From NCBI GenBank assembly GCA_943789165.1, contig CALSTB010000007.1, positions 1 through 64,000 of the forward strand: a stretch of 64,000 bases of DNA, given 5' to 3'. The translations under genes and the position numbers were made by a program. The notes beneath the pieces were generated by a model. The model was not told where the DNA came from, ran no database searches, and saw only the letters and a list, made by a program, of their open reading frames with translations. Positions 9,125 through 18,274 of the stretch are shown piece after piece. This DNA comes from an uncultured Bacteroidia bacterium (GTDB lineage: Bacteria; Bacteroidota; Bacteroidia; NS11-12g; UBA9320). The stretch's first letter is position 1. Each line of letters begins with the position of its first letter.

Positions 9125-10204
9125 ATGTATTGTTCAACTTTAACAGAATTAAGCGAGCATCTTCAGACCATCGAAAGTGGCCTGGTTTTAATCTATGCCG
9201 GTGAAAAGGGTTTCGACTATTTTGAATTGAAACCCCATATTCAATCGGACGCGTTAAAAGTATACGGTGGGATGTATCCTGCTATTTTTTCTGAGACGAA
9301 ACTTCATTATTCCGGATTCATCGTTCAGCATTTCGTCCAAGATTCTCAAGTAATTTTGGACGATTATGTGAATTTGCCTGACAAGGCTGCTAACTCAACT
9401 ATTCAGTCGGGCAGTGGTGTGGTCATGGTTGATGGACTGGCGAGTAACAACCAACAGCTTATAGACGATTTGTTCTATGCCGTTGGCTCGAGATATACAT
9501 TTCTGGGTGGTGGTGCCGGTTCTCTCACGTTGAAGCAGGTTCGGTGCATATTCGACCAGAACGATATTTATAGCAATAAGGCCCTTCTTGTATTACTGAA
9601 TGCGGATTTTTCCTTGGGAGTGAAACACGGCTATGAGCGTGTTGAAGGTCCTTTTATTGCATCTAATGTTTCGATGAAAAAGATTGAAACGCTAAACTGG
9701 GAAAGTCCATTAGAGCTTTATTCGAATACTATCAAGAAACACTGTGGTGATGACATAGATCCGGATGATTTTTTTGCTGGCTCGATGAAGTACCCACTTG
9801 GAATTAGTAGAAAAGGTCAAGAAGACATTGTCCGCGACCCGATAAGTTGTGATGAAGATGGTTCGATTACATGTATAAACGAGCTGCCTGAAAATGCTGC
9901 TCTGTATTTGTTGCACGGTAGCAAAGACAAGTTGATTGCTGCTGCACGGGAAGCGGCAGAACAAACTGTACGTATGTCCGACGATCAGCCAACCAATGTT
10001 CTGGTGGTCGACTGTGTCTCTCGAGTACTATACCTAGATGATGATTTTGAAAAGGAGATAACAGGAGTAAACGAAGTGCTTCACTCGAAATATCCGAATA
10101 TATCTGTTGAAGGTATTCTTTCTTTAGGGGAAGTCTCGGCCCAGAAAAACGAGCTGTTGGACATACACAATAAGACTTGCCTAGTAGGGGTGAATTATGC
10201 ATAG
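9125..10204 (+). CDS. FIST domain sensor protein
   Basis: A 359-residue protein with an N-terminal FIST domain (about residues 15-185; note GSGVVMVDGLASNNQQLID and the glycine-rich RYTFLGGGAGS) and a FIST_C domain (about 190-355; PLGISRK, then the conserved Asp-Ser/Cys block LVVDCVSRVLYLDD and VEGILSLGEV). FIST domains are sensory modules thought to bind small ligands such as amino acids and are commonly linked to histidine kinases or GGDEF proteins. Its last codons overlap the start of the histidine kinase gene by eight bases, so the two are translationally coupled and the FIST protein is probably the input subunit of that kinase. No signal peptide is seen. Confidence 0.88.
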   Translation: MYCSTLTELSEHLQTIESGLVLIYAGEKGFDYFELKPHIQSDALKVYGGMYPAIFSETKLHYSGFIVQHFVQDSQVILDDYVNLPDKAANSTIQSGSGVVMVDGLASNNQQLIDDLFYAVGSRYTFLGGGAGSLTLKQVRCIFDQNDIYSNKALLVLLNADFSLGVKHGYERVEGPFIASNVSMKKIETLNWESPLELYSNTIKKHCGDDIDPDDFFAGSMKYPLGISRKGQEDIVRDPISCDEDGSITCINELPENAALYLLHGSKDKLIAAAREAAEQTVRMSDDQPTNVLVVDCVSRVLYLDDDFEKEITGVNEVLHSKYPNISVEGILSLGEVSAQKNELLDIHNKTCLVGVNYA

Positions 10205-12518
10205 ACTTGTTAGTGATTTAGCGGATTTATACGAGTTGGCGCTTTCAATTGGTTCGAGTTTAAACCTAGAGCAGAATTGTAGTGCGTTTTTTAAAGCTCT
10301 AATCAAACGTAGGAATATTAAAAGATGTTCATTGTGGGAGTCTAGCGAAAGTAATATGGAGCGTGTATATACCTATCCTTGGGATATGCCACATAACTTG
10401 GTTGACCAGTTGGGGAAGTGGTCTACACAACCTGAATTCAAATTAATCCGTGCAAGTTCAAGTGTAGATGAAGAACGAATAGAAACCGAATCCAGCACTA
10501 CTTTGTGGATGAGAGGAGAGGGTTTTTATGTTTGTTTGGAGGAGAGTAATACTTACAAACTGACCCCGAAAGATGTAAACCAATTGGAACCGTTATTGGA
10601 GCGTTTCATTTTATCTGTAAAAGCGTGTATGTCCCACAAGATGCTTTTAGATGAGGTAATTCGCAGACGAGGTGTAGAATACGATCGAGAGTCCATGTTC
10701 AGGTTGGGTGCAAATAGTTTATTAGAGGGGATTGTTGTAACCGACTTAGATGATGTTATTACCTATGCCAATAAGGCTATGGAAAGCATAACAGGCTACA
10801 AGAGAAACGAAATACTTGGTGCGGTAGGTTATGAGTTGTTCAGACCTGTAGGATTTGAAGATTTCAAGAAAGAAGTTATTGACGAAAAACGCAAAAAGGG
10901 AATAGCTGAGGTGTACGAGATTCAACAACTTTATCCCTCTGGAGAAACGTATTGGGTAAGAATAACTGGCTCGCCATTTAAAGATCAAAAAGGGGAGATT
11001 ATTGGCACCATAGCTACCGTTTTGGATATTTCAGAGAGAAAATACCGCGAGAAATTGCTTGAACAAGAGCGAGCAAAACTCAAAGACTTATTCGATAAAA
11101 TGTACGATGCTATGATTATTGTATCTGCAGATGGAGAAATAGTGCAAACGAATAAGGCTGCGGAAAAACTTCTAGATTATGCTCCTCAATCAAAATATAC
11201 ATTATCACTGGCCGATATAGTACACCCAGACGATAAAGATATGTCCGATCAATTCTTATTAAAGTTGAAGGAAGCCGGTTTTTATTCTGGTTATCAAGGT
11301 CGAATCATAACACCCCAGGGAGAGACCAAGTATGTTGAAGTTAACTCGACTGCGATTTATGATGACAAAGGTCGTTTCAACGGTTCACGAGACATTGTTC
11401 GTGATGTCACTCAACGAGTGTTTTTAGAGAAGGAGAGAGTAGAGAATGAATTGCGTTTGAGTCAAACTGTGGATGGTGCACTTGATGCAGTAATCACAAT
11501 AGACAACTCCGGAATCATAACGCAATGGAATCGCAATGCCAGTGCGGTATTTGGATACAGCCGGGATGATGCTATAGGATCGAAACTTGTAGACCTAGTA
11601 ATTCCTGATCGATATAAGGTAGATCACGATAATGGGATGGCGAGATTTCGTAAAACCGGAGAGGGTCCTGTGTTAAATAAAAGGTTTGAAATTTCAGCGG
11701 TAAATAAACAGGGAGATGAGTTTCCAATAGAGCTCGCTATTTCACCGGTTACAATTGGAGGTGAAACTCACTTTTCAGCGTTTATTCGTGATATTTCAGA
11801 AAGACGTAAGAGCGAAGAAATTAGAGAGCATCTTATCTCTAAAATGCTAGAGGTGAACCAAGAATTAACCAACTATGCCTATGTGATTTCACATGACATG
11901 AAAGCACCTCTTCGTGCTGTCAGCTCATTAGCTGAGTGGATAAATCGGGACTATCATGACGTCTTAGACAAAGAAGGCAAAGACATGCTTAGACTTATTC
12001 AAAAACGAGTTCGTCGAATGCACAAAATGATCGACGGGCTGCTCACATACAGTCGTATCGGACACGAAGCGTTGGAAACCGAGTTAATTCAGGTCCAACC
12101 TTTGGTGGAAGAAGTGATTGACTCTCTGGCTCAAGTAGAAGGTTCTTTTGTTTGTTTAGATTTGTATTCAGTCATGGTCAAGTATCATCGAATCAGTCTG
12201 TTACAAATATTTCAGAATCTTATTGTCAACGCAGTTAGATACAATGATAAAGACTATGTGCAAATTATAATTAGGGCCTATACGACCGATAAAGATGTAA
12301 TTTTTGAAATAACTGACAATGGTCCTGGAATAAAAGAAGAATTTCGAGATAAAATTTTTGGTATTTTCCAAACGCTTCAGTCCAAAGACGAACGAAACAG
12401 CACGGGAATAGGGCTTTCAATAGTTAAGCGCTTGGTGGAGGTCCATGGCGGTCGTATCGTATTGGATTCGGAACTCGGAATTGGTAGTACGTTTAGATTT
12501 ACCGTACCACAGAACTAA
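10197..12518 (+). CDS. Multi-PAS sensor histidine kinase
   Basis: A 773-residue soluble kinase with no membrane span. In order: a GAF-like region (about 10-150; LYELALSIGSSLNLEQ), three PAS/PAC units (about 160-280, 285-410, 415-540; each followed by a DISERK- or DVTQR-type PAC end), a HisKA dimerisation helix with phospho-acceptor His in YVISHDMKAPLRAV, and a HATPase_c domain with N box NLIVNAVRYND, G1 DNGPGIKEE and G2 STGIGLSIVKRL. It should autophosphorylate and pass phosphate to the receivers encoded immediately downstream. Multiple PAS units plus the adjoining FIST protein point to an intracellular signal. The organisation resembles phytochrome-like cytosolic kinases, but no bilin-binding domain is visible. 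Confidence 0.93.
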   Translation: MHRLVSDLADLYELALSIGSSLNLEQNCSAFFKALIKRRNIKRCSLWESSESNMERVYTYPWDMPHNLVDQLGKWSTQPEFKLIRASSSVDEERIETESSTTLWMRGEGFYVCLEESNTYKLTPKDVNQLEPLLERFILSVKACMSHKMLLDEVIRRRGVEYDRESMFRLGANSLLEGIVVTDLDDVITYANKAMESITGYKRNEILGAVGYELFRPVGFEDFKKEVIDEKRKKGIAEVYEIQQLYPSGETYWVRITGSPFKDQKGEIIGTIATVLDISERKYREKLLEQERAKLKDLFDKMYDAMIIVSADGEIVQTNKAAEKLLDYAPQSKYTLSLADIVHPDDKDMSDQFLLKLKEAGFYSGYQGRIITPQGETKYVEVNSTAIYDDKGRFNGSRDIVRDVTQRVFLEKERVENELRLSQTVDGALDAVITIDNSGIITQWNRNASAVFGYSRDDAIGSKLVDLVIPDRYKVDHDNGMARFRKTGEGPVLNKRFEISAVNKQGDEFPIELAISPVTIGGETHFSAFIRDISERRKSEEIREHLISKMLEVNQELTNYAYVISHDMKAPLRAVSSLAEWINRDYHDVLDKEGKDMLRLIQKRVRRMHKMIDGLLTYSRIGHEALETELIQVQPLVEEVIDSLAQVEGSFVCLDLYSVMVKYHRISLLQIFQNLIVNAVRYNDKDYVQIIIRAYTTDKDVIFEITDNGPGIKEEFRDKIFGIFQTLQSKDERNSTGIGLSIVKRLVEVHGGRIVLDSELGIGSTFRFTVPQN

Positions 12519-12524
12519 TTAAAT

Positions 12525-12929
12525 ATGGCGGATAAAAGAATATGGGTAGTTGACGATGATGAGGTTGATCTGATGACTTACAAACGTGTATTTGGCGTTC
12601 TTGATCGATCAGATTTAGCGGTAATTTACTTCGATAGATCGGAGACAATGTTAGATGCACTAAATAGTGAAAGTGAGCGTCCTGAACTGATTTTTCTCGA
12701 CCTAAATCTTCCGGGGTTAAGCGGAATAGAGGCACTCTGTCAAATAAAACAGTTGACACACACTTTGCCGGTAGTAATACTCAGTACATCGTCAAGTAAT
12801 ATCGATGTAACGGGAGCTCTCAAAGCCGGTGCTAATGCGTATTTTGATAAACCGATAGACTTCAATCACTTCTCAGACGTGATAGAAGTTAACCTGAACT
12901 TTTGGCTTGACAGAAATTTGCGTAAGTAA
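12525..12929 (+). CDS. Single-domain response regulator (Rcp1-like)
   Basis: A 134-residue stand-alone receiver. The acidic pocket is VVDDDEVD near residues 8-15, the phospho-acceptor is Asp59 in LIFLDLNLPG, the conserved Thr/Ser is in VVILSTSSS and the Lys in AYFDKPIDF. Receivers of this length without an output domain occur next to phytochrome-type and other cytosolic kinases and relay phosphate to an HPt protein or a target. It begins six bases after the kinase stop and its stop overlaps the next ATG (TAATG), so the four genes from 9125 to 13537 form one compact operon. Confidence 0.9.
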   Translation: MADKRIWVVDDDEVDLMTYKRVFGVLDRSDLAVIYFDRSETMLDALNSESERPELIFLDLNLPGLSGIEALCQIKQLTHTLPVVILSTSSSNIDVTGALKAGANAYFDKPIDFNHFSDVIEVNLNFWLDRNLRK

Positions 12930-13537
12930 TGGAGGTAGTGAAAGTTTTGTACGTTGATGACGACAGCATGGATCGAATGCGTTGTGCGCGTTTATTTAAA
13001 CATACGAAACATGTAGATGGGAAAACAACCGGGGATTTTGAACCATCTAGTTGGCAACTCTTTGACTACATGATATTGGACTTGAACATTGGAGACATCA
13101 ATCCAGCCGAAGTACTGAAATATGCTTCATTGAATGTTATAGTTGTGTCCGGACAAAGTAACCTTCCCAATGTTTATGATAAGACATACTTACCTCTTAT
13201 CGTGTCCTCTCTTACCCGCAATCAGGTAGACACGAGGATGTTTACAGATATACAACCCAAAAACTACGAATTACACGAAGAATTGAAAGAAGTCAGCTTA
13301 CTAACCTTAAGGGACAGGTTGGACAAGTGGGAGAAATTCTCGGTTGAGGCAGTTGGGTTTGAACAATTACGTCACAAATCTATTTCTACCTTTAAGTCGT
13401 GTGGTATGGATACAAATGTCTTGGAGGCGATGAAGAATGTGGATGATGTATTGGAGCGTTTGAAACTCGCCGCGATTTTGAAGCACCAGATTGGCCTAGC
13501 GGTATCGGAATTGAATGATAATTGGGATGGTCTATAG
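12929..13537 (+). CDS. Receiver plus HPt-like phosphotransfer protein
   Basis: A 202-residue protein in two parts. Residues 4-110 form a shortened receiver: acidic VLYVDDDSMD, phospho-acceptor-like Asp51 in YMILDLNIGD, a Ser in IVVSGQ and Lys85. Residues 115-200 are all-helical; the segment FEQLRHKSISTFKSCGM has His149 followed ten residues later by Gly159, the spacing of the HPt phospho-His motif (compare AHxLKGxxxxxG). The protein could accept phosphate from the kinase or the small receiver and pass it on. The HPt assignment is from pattern and helical character, not a strong match. The stop-start overlap TAATG with the upstream regulator implies coupled translation. No gene follows on this strand for over 4 kb. 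Confidence 0.6.
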   Translation: MEVVKVLYVDDDSMDRMRCARLFKHTKHVDGKTTGDFEPSSWQLFDYMILDLNIGDINPAEVLKYASLNVIVVSGQSNLPNVYDKTYLPLIVSSLTRNQVDTRMFTDIQPKNYELHEELKEVSLLTLRDRLDKWEKFSVEAVGFEQLRHKSISTFKSCGMDTNVLEAMKNVDDVLERLKLAAILKHQIGLAVSELNDNWDGL

Positions 13538-14131
13538 AATCATGTGGGATTAGTCTGTTTTGTACTTACCCTTCCACTTGCTTGGCTACCATTGTAATTG
13601 AAAGTCCCGTTTACAGAAAAGGAGACATTTTGCAACGCCTCCTCTAGCTACTACTTATAAGATAAAATAAAAATGTGCTCTCATAATCGAGCTTAAAGCG
13701 TTGTGTAATGTAGAATGTTGGTGAATGGAATAAATCAAGCGATAATCTGTCCTTATTTATCTTAATTAGATGGGGGCAACGTAAATGAACGCCCTAAGTT
13801 TGGTATTATTCGGATCAAAGAGTTTTGAGGCGTAATTTGGATAAGGAGTAGTTAGTTTGCGAGTTTGCAGATTTCTCGTGTAAGTAACAGCGTCTTGTGA
13901 CATTATCCGTTTGGTATTTTAGCCAGCAGCTGATGTTTTGCAGAAGCTATAAACTGGGGCATTCAGCATTTGCAATTGTCGTATTAGAATAGAAGATGAG
14001 CTATTCTTGACGTTCAAAACTTCGTAATACCCTCAAAAGTAAACTCGTCAAGTGTGGAACTTAATGAGGTCCTAAGTAGTTTATTCGTAGATCCAATAGC
14101 AAGGTTATTGAGAAGGTGTGAGTTCTTTGAC
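13538..14131 (+). other. Stretch without a recognisable gene
   Basis: Both strands carry frequent stops. On the minus strand near 14030-14090 a short open piece ends in a sequence reading TSLSSTLDEFTFEGITKF before a stop, which could be a remnant of a decayed gene, but I cannot identify it. I see no terminator with a clear T-run after the signalling operon and no tRNA. Confidence 0.5.
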
Positions 14132-14661
14132 CTATGCCTTCAATGTCTTGATATAAAGATAGATGTATCCTGACTTAAGTGCTTTTTGAAATTCTTGATA
14201 AGTTCGGAAATGATCCCACACGTTTATTTCTTTACCAATCGTGAACTCCTCGAGTCCTATTACAACTTGCCGTCTTGAGATATGGTGGTTCGGTGTGAGA
14301 CGAAGTAACCAAATCGTGTAAGATGATGCAATACGTCGGACGAGCTTGTGAGCCCATGATGGGTATTTTACTGCAGTAACCAGCTTTGATATTGAGCTTC
14401 GCATGATGCGAAGTACTACAGTAGCGCAGTCTTGAAAACCACGAGGTTGCTGAGAGGCAAAAAAATGGTCGATGAATAGCGGCTTAAATATTCTTAGCTG
14501 CTTTGCTGTTAAATGTTTCCATGTTACTTCTGGAAAGCCATTGTGCTGTATTTCAGAGGTTACATCTCGCGATGTTGTTTTTTATCTCTGGCAACGACAC
14601 TACTTTTTCATCAGTACAATCAACCATGATAGTAATCCAAAGTATAGTGAGGATCATGCAT
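14132..14661 (-). pseudogene. Unidentified decayed gene
   Basis: From ATG at 14661 a short frame (MHDPHYTLDYYHG) breaks after 13 residues. A second frame beginning VDCTDEKVVSLPEIKNNIA breaks near 14560-14580, and a third continues without a start codon (RDVTSEIQHNGFPEVTW, then HLTAKQLRIFKPLF) through to a stop at 14132. The three pieces follow on without gaps and with ordinary protein-like composition, which suggests one former protein of about 170 residues with two frameshifts. I do not recognise the family. It lies about 100 bases downstream of the chitinase-like pseudogene on the same strand, in a region where several genes have decayed. Confidence 0.4.
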
Positions 14662-14764
14662 TTTTTTCACAGTGTCGGGATGAAGTCTGTGCTATCACTT
14701 TAGCCACTGCCTGTGATGATTGTCTTAAATTACATTACATAAATACCGTGAACAAGCTTTTTAT

Positions 14765-16064
14765 TTAGTCGATAATCAGTTTGCGAGTCATTCGTGCATT
14801 AACAGTTTCGATCAAGATAATGTAAACACCTGCCCTGGAGATTTGTGCGCTAATTTCTTTTTGCCCTATTTTGCTTTTAAGAATTTACCGTCCTGTAATG
14901 TCGGTAATCGTTATCACTGAATTATTTGCAGAATGTGAAATGGTAAACTGGCTCTTTGACGGATTGGGGTATATCGTTACGTCTACCTTCTCTTCAAAAT
15001 TTGGAACAGCTGTGGTATTCCAAAAGATCAATGCGTAATTAGCGGCATATTCATACTCAGAACCGCAAGAGCCAACTGCGTCGCAATTAATATACCATGT
15101 CATCATTCCACCTATAGCGCAGGATATCCGTTAGAATTTGATAATACATAAGTTCCAGGTTGCGTGCCATTACTCATAAGATGGTCTATTGAAGATTTTA
15201 CGGTATCTACATCCACATATCCACCACCTGCCGCATTCATACAAGAAGGTAGTCCAACTGCAACTTTGTTTGACGGTAATCCACTAAACATCCCGCCTGA
15301 GGTGCTGAATCCTTGTATTACAGCTTCAGTCATCGCAATGATAAAATCAGCAGTTCCTTGTGCACTTATGTTTTTATCAATCCCATACATTGTGCCACTG
15401 TTGTAAAGTTGAACTTGCAATAGATCCAGTGAATCTCTTAATGCCTCAATTATCGGTAAGTAGCCTCCCCATATTCCTCCAAAAGCCGATTGACCGCCTT
15501 GCACTTATGCAGTTTCAGGTGCCATTGTGAGTAGTAGTTTTCGAAAATGAGTAGATCTATAATTTGCCATTATCAGTTTAATAGCATCAATTAAATTGAC
15601 CTGTGCAGTGTTATGGGGTGTAGCGATTGTTCCACCGCTTATAATTATGGAGTTTCCATGTTCAATATCAATGTCAACCCCATCAAATCCATACGTATCT
15701 AAAAGGTCTGTGATAGAAGTGACAAAAGCATTTTTATTGGCTGTTGCGGTTAAGTCAATACTTGCTGTGGCACCTCCAATACTTAGAAGGACTTTTTTAC
15801 CCTGATTTTGTAATTTCTGGATTTGTGATTTTAAAACGCTTTGCGAGACCACATTAGGAGTAAATGAAATGGTCATATCCGAAGGAGACTTTGGAACAGC
15901 AAAAGCGACTACAATCACGTTGTATCTATTATCAATAGAATCAAGGTGCAAATAAGGAGCGTATTGATCGTTCCAATTATACCAATAGCCGACTAGAGCC
16001 GAATTTGGAACTTCGTTACATTTATTGCCAGTGCAAGTACAAGTAGAGTAATTAAACTTTTCAT
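14765..16064 (-). pseudogene. GH18 chitinase-like protein with T9SS type A sorting domain, decayed
   Basis: Reassembled, the pieces give a secreted glycoside hydrolase family 18 protein of about 430 residues. A signal peptide starts at ATG 16064 (MKSLITLLVLALAINV). The catalytic DxxDxDxE motif is intact in YGFDGVDIDIEHGN. The C-terminus is a T9SS type A sorting domain (VTIYPNPSKSQFTI ... RAGVYIILIETVN), ending at 14765. Four lesions are visible: a frameshift just after the signal peptide (about 16010-16040), an in-frame TAA at 15505 where ETA-Tyr-VQGG is expected, a one-base loss near 15110 (before GGMMTWYIN), and an in-frame TAA at 14885 after ITDITGR. Chitin breakdown by this gene has probably been lost. 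Several independent lesions make sequencing error unlikely. Confidence 0.85.
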
Positions 16065-16242
16065 TTGTGCAAAACAATCATAGCGTGTTGTTTTGTTTTG
16101 GTTTATTCTTTGTTTTGAACCCTTACATTAGCATTTTGTCTGGCGCAAATGTAAGACTAACTATGAGTCTTTAGTGCTGGTCGTGAAATACTACTTCAAC
16201 AATGAATGAGAATCGCGATTTCCCGGAGTTTCGATTAGAAGT

Positions 16243-16551
16243 TTAGTCGAATACAGTAGGCTCCATTTTCCAATTCTTATATTGCCTGATGATGTCGTTG
16301 AATAGGGTCTTAGGAGATTTAGCGACAACAATATTGCACTGATTCATCCTTTGGGTGAATTTCTTTAAGTAATGAAAGTTATCTTCCTCTTGTTCAGCCT
16401 GGTCAAGCACATATATGGAAGCTTGCATATTGTTCTTCTCTAAAATATTAGGGAATCTGGCAGATGATATTGTTGAAACTCCTATGCGTTGAAGTTCTTT
16501 CACATATTGCATATTTAGGTCTCCATTGGCGACAATAACCGTAGCTGACAT
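16243..16551 (-). CDS. Orphan receiver-like small protein
   Basis: About 102 residues from ATG at 16551; an in-frame GTG at 16572 would add seven residues. The pattern is a beta strand ATVIVANGD, a helix, a strand VSTISSA, a helix, a strand ASIYVLDQAEQ, a helix and a strand CNIVVAKS, i.e. a receiver-like alternation of strands and helices with one Asp at the end of the third strand. The usual acidic pair of the first strand and the Lys of the fifth are not obvious. It would be cytoplasmic. It resembles in layout the protein at 19034-19405. I cannot assign a function, and the whole neighbourhood is partly decayed, so this could itself be a remnant. Confidence 0.5.
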   Translation of the reverse strand: MSATVIVANGDLNMQYVKELQRIGVSTISSARFPNILEKNNMQASIYVLDQAEQEEDNFHYLKKFTQRMNQCNIVVAKSPKTLFNDIIRQYKNWKMEPTVFD

Positions 16552-17086
16552 ATTATTTAAGTTCTTTTCCACCGTTTCTAGATTGAAATCCGCGCCAATT
16601 TTTCATCATAAGGTTCTACACATGCCTTACTCTTATGACGCGGACAGCTCGAATTTAATACCGGAGGCATCCAGTGTAACGAGAATTATGTGAGTGAATT
16701 AAAAACGGCGATGAATGGCACGAATGTATAGTTGGGTTCATTTAGGGGTACAAAAAAAAGGGCGGGATGATATCTAATGTCATTCCACCCACACTACTAT
16801 TTTTTATAAAAAGTAAACAAAGCTTATGATTTGAGACGCTCTCTCACGAGAGAATCGATGAGTGGTTAAAATGAGGTGTTGTTTAGATTTTTTTGGCAGG
16901 TGTTTAGGACTTGACACTATTTCGGGTGATTCAATAAATCGACGGACTACCCAGGATTACGATACTAAAAGATCAAGCAGCATTCCTTCATGTCTATAAA
17001 TATCTAAGGACGTAATTCTACCGTTGGATGTCGAATTTAAACTTAGACCCATATATTCTCTCTAATATCCAGAGTAGTTTAAAAAT
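16552..17086. other. Gene-free stretch between two minus-strand genes
   Basis: About 530 bases with stops in all frames. The only structure I can support is the terminator-like hairpin at 16752-16790. I see no promoter matching TAnnTTTG close to the start at 16551. Confidence 0.5.
16752..16790 (-). terminator. Hairpin with T-run, minus strand
   Basis: An 11-base stem with one mismatch and one G-T pair (GGGTGGAATGA against TCATCCCGCCC) and a nine-base loop is followed on the minus strand by eight T. It could end transcripts from the DUF3050 gene at 17087-17854, whose stop lies about 300 bases upstream of it. Confidence 0.6.
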
Positions 17087-17854
17087 CTAGTTGTTTAACT
17101 CATGTGATAAGTGATCCCAAAATGTTAGTCGCACTTTCAACGCCATGTTTGCAGCAGAGATCGCTTCGACCCATTTACAAGCATCATCTCCGCAAAAATA
17201 CGAGACCATCTGTTCAGCTAGAAGTGAGTGCTTGTCACCATCCAATTCAATATGACGTTCAAGGTATTCCTTGAAGATTTCGCACTTAACGTTTTGCTTC
17301 TCCAAGACGGATAATATGCGTGTGAAAATTTTTGGAAGTGGGATTTCTCGGCCGAAGGCAAAAGCAGCCGCAATTACATGGGGTTTGCTGGGTTGAATCA
17401 AGCGGTCGTTGTCGCTAACGAACTTAATTACACCCGCGTCGGTGTGACTCAAAGTGAGTGCACTAAGTATGGAACAGTTTTCCTTGAGGTGTGTTATAAA
17501 TGAATTTATATGTACCGTATCGGCACCTATTTGCTTCATAGCCTCCTTATATAGCTCAAAATGACTTAACACTTTAGAGCCACCAAAAACACTGTCGCTT
17601 TCCTCATCAACGGTTATTTCATTTATGAAGCGAGTAATTTCTGCTGGGTGTCTATTTGGAATCCATGGCGCCCCAGAAGGTGCGATGATGTGTTGCAGGG
17701 ATTTCGCGAGGTTCATGAAGTCCCAAACTGCAAAAACATGATGAGACATAAAGTTCTTGACATCCATTGCGCTATGTATTGAATCATATAGCTTATGTGC
17801 TTCCAGTTTTTCAATGAGTGGATCAACAGTTGTTCTTATTTGGTTGATATTCAT
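17087..17854 (-). CDS. DUF3050 family (heme oxygenase-like fold) protein
   Basis: About 255 residues from ATG at 17854; the alternative start at 17887 adds eleven residues without family character. It matches my knowledge of DUF3050: an N-terminal LIEKLEAHKLYDSI, then FMSHHVFAVWDFMNLAKSLQ, the PSGAPWIPN block and a central SHFELYKEAMKQIGAD with the all-alpha, His-containing plan of heme oxygenase-like oxidases and oxygenases (His pairs at MSHH and LERHIELDGDKH). A metal or cofactor-dependent oxidative reaction is possible, but the substrate is unknown. It stands alone between two orphan receiver-like or regulatory genes. Confidence 0.8.
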   Translation of the reverse strand: MNINQIRTTVDPLIEKLEAHKLYDSIHSAMDVKNFMSHHVFAVWDFMNLAKSLQHIIAPSGAPWIPNRHPAEITRFINEITVDEESDSVFGGSKVLSHFELYKEAMKQIGADTVHINSFITHLKENCSILSALTLSHTDAGVIKFVSDNDRLIQPSKPHVIAAAFAFGREIPLPKIFTRILSVLEKQNVKCEIFKEYLERHIELDGDKHSLLAEQMVSYFCGDDACKWVEAISAANMALKVRLTFWDHLSHELNN

Positions 17855-17918
17855 ATAGGCCTTTTTGTAAAATCTCCCCACACTCAAAGTCGCATGTTAA
17901 AGTGTGGGGAGTTGCAAG

Positions 17919-17956
17919 TAGATGTAGTCCATTTAAATAGATGTAGTCCATTTAAA
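17919..17956. repeat. Perfect 19-base tandem duplication
   Basis: TAGATGTAGTCCATTTAAA occurs twice head to tail (17919-17937 and 17938-17956), upstream of the DUF3050 start. This looks like a recent replication-slippage duplication. Confidence 0.95.
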
Positions 17957-18274
17957 GATTACAAAGGTTCGTATCCGGGGTGATTTCATGGTAGCTTATC
18001 GCCGAACTGCCGTTCTGGGTACTTGAGATGCACGTACAGAGAGATGAGTGAATTGATTTGGCATGCATGATGAGGGAGCCACGGGCGTTGGCTCCCATCA
18101 ACGCCATGAAACTAACATTTGAAAATTGGTCGTACATTCTATCACAAGAGTCGTGAGGCTTGTCTCCGCTGAATAGTAAGATAACGACGGTAATTGGTAA
18201 GTTTTGTGTTTTAGAAGGGAACAAAAGAGCTATGTTTATGAGTTTAGAGTGTAAAAAAATCATATCTTCCCCTC
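17957..18274. other. Intergenic stretch with a hairpin and a weak minus-strand frame
   Basis: A minus-strand frame of 112 codons spans 17952-18290 but has no recognisable family, no promoter box and would overlap the LytTR gene start, so I do not call it as a gene. The clear feature is the hairpin at 18075-18097. Confidence 0.45.
18075..18097. repeat. Inverted repeat hairpin
   Basis: GGGAGCCA and TGGCTCCC form a perfect 8-base stem with a 7-base GC-rich loop. No T-run follows on either strand, so a terminator is unlikely. It lies about 180 bases upstream of the LytTR regulator gene and could be an operator or a leader structure. Confidence 0.6.

Noticed and set aside
14472..14768. Plus-strand frame of 98 codons
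   Set aside because: It overlaps the minus-strand decayed gene and the end of the chitinase-like pseudogene; codon and residue patterns are poor (many Cys, His and Phe).
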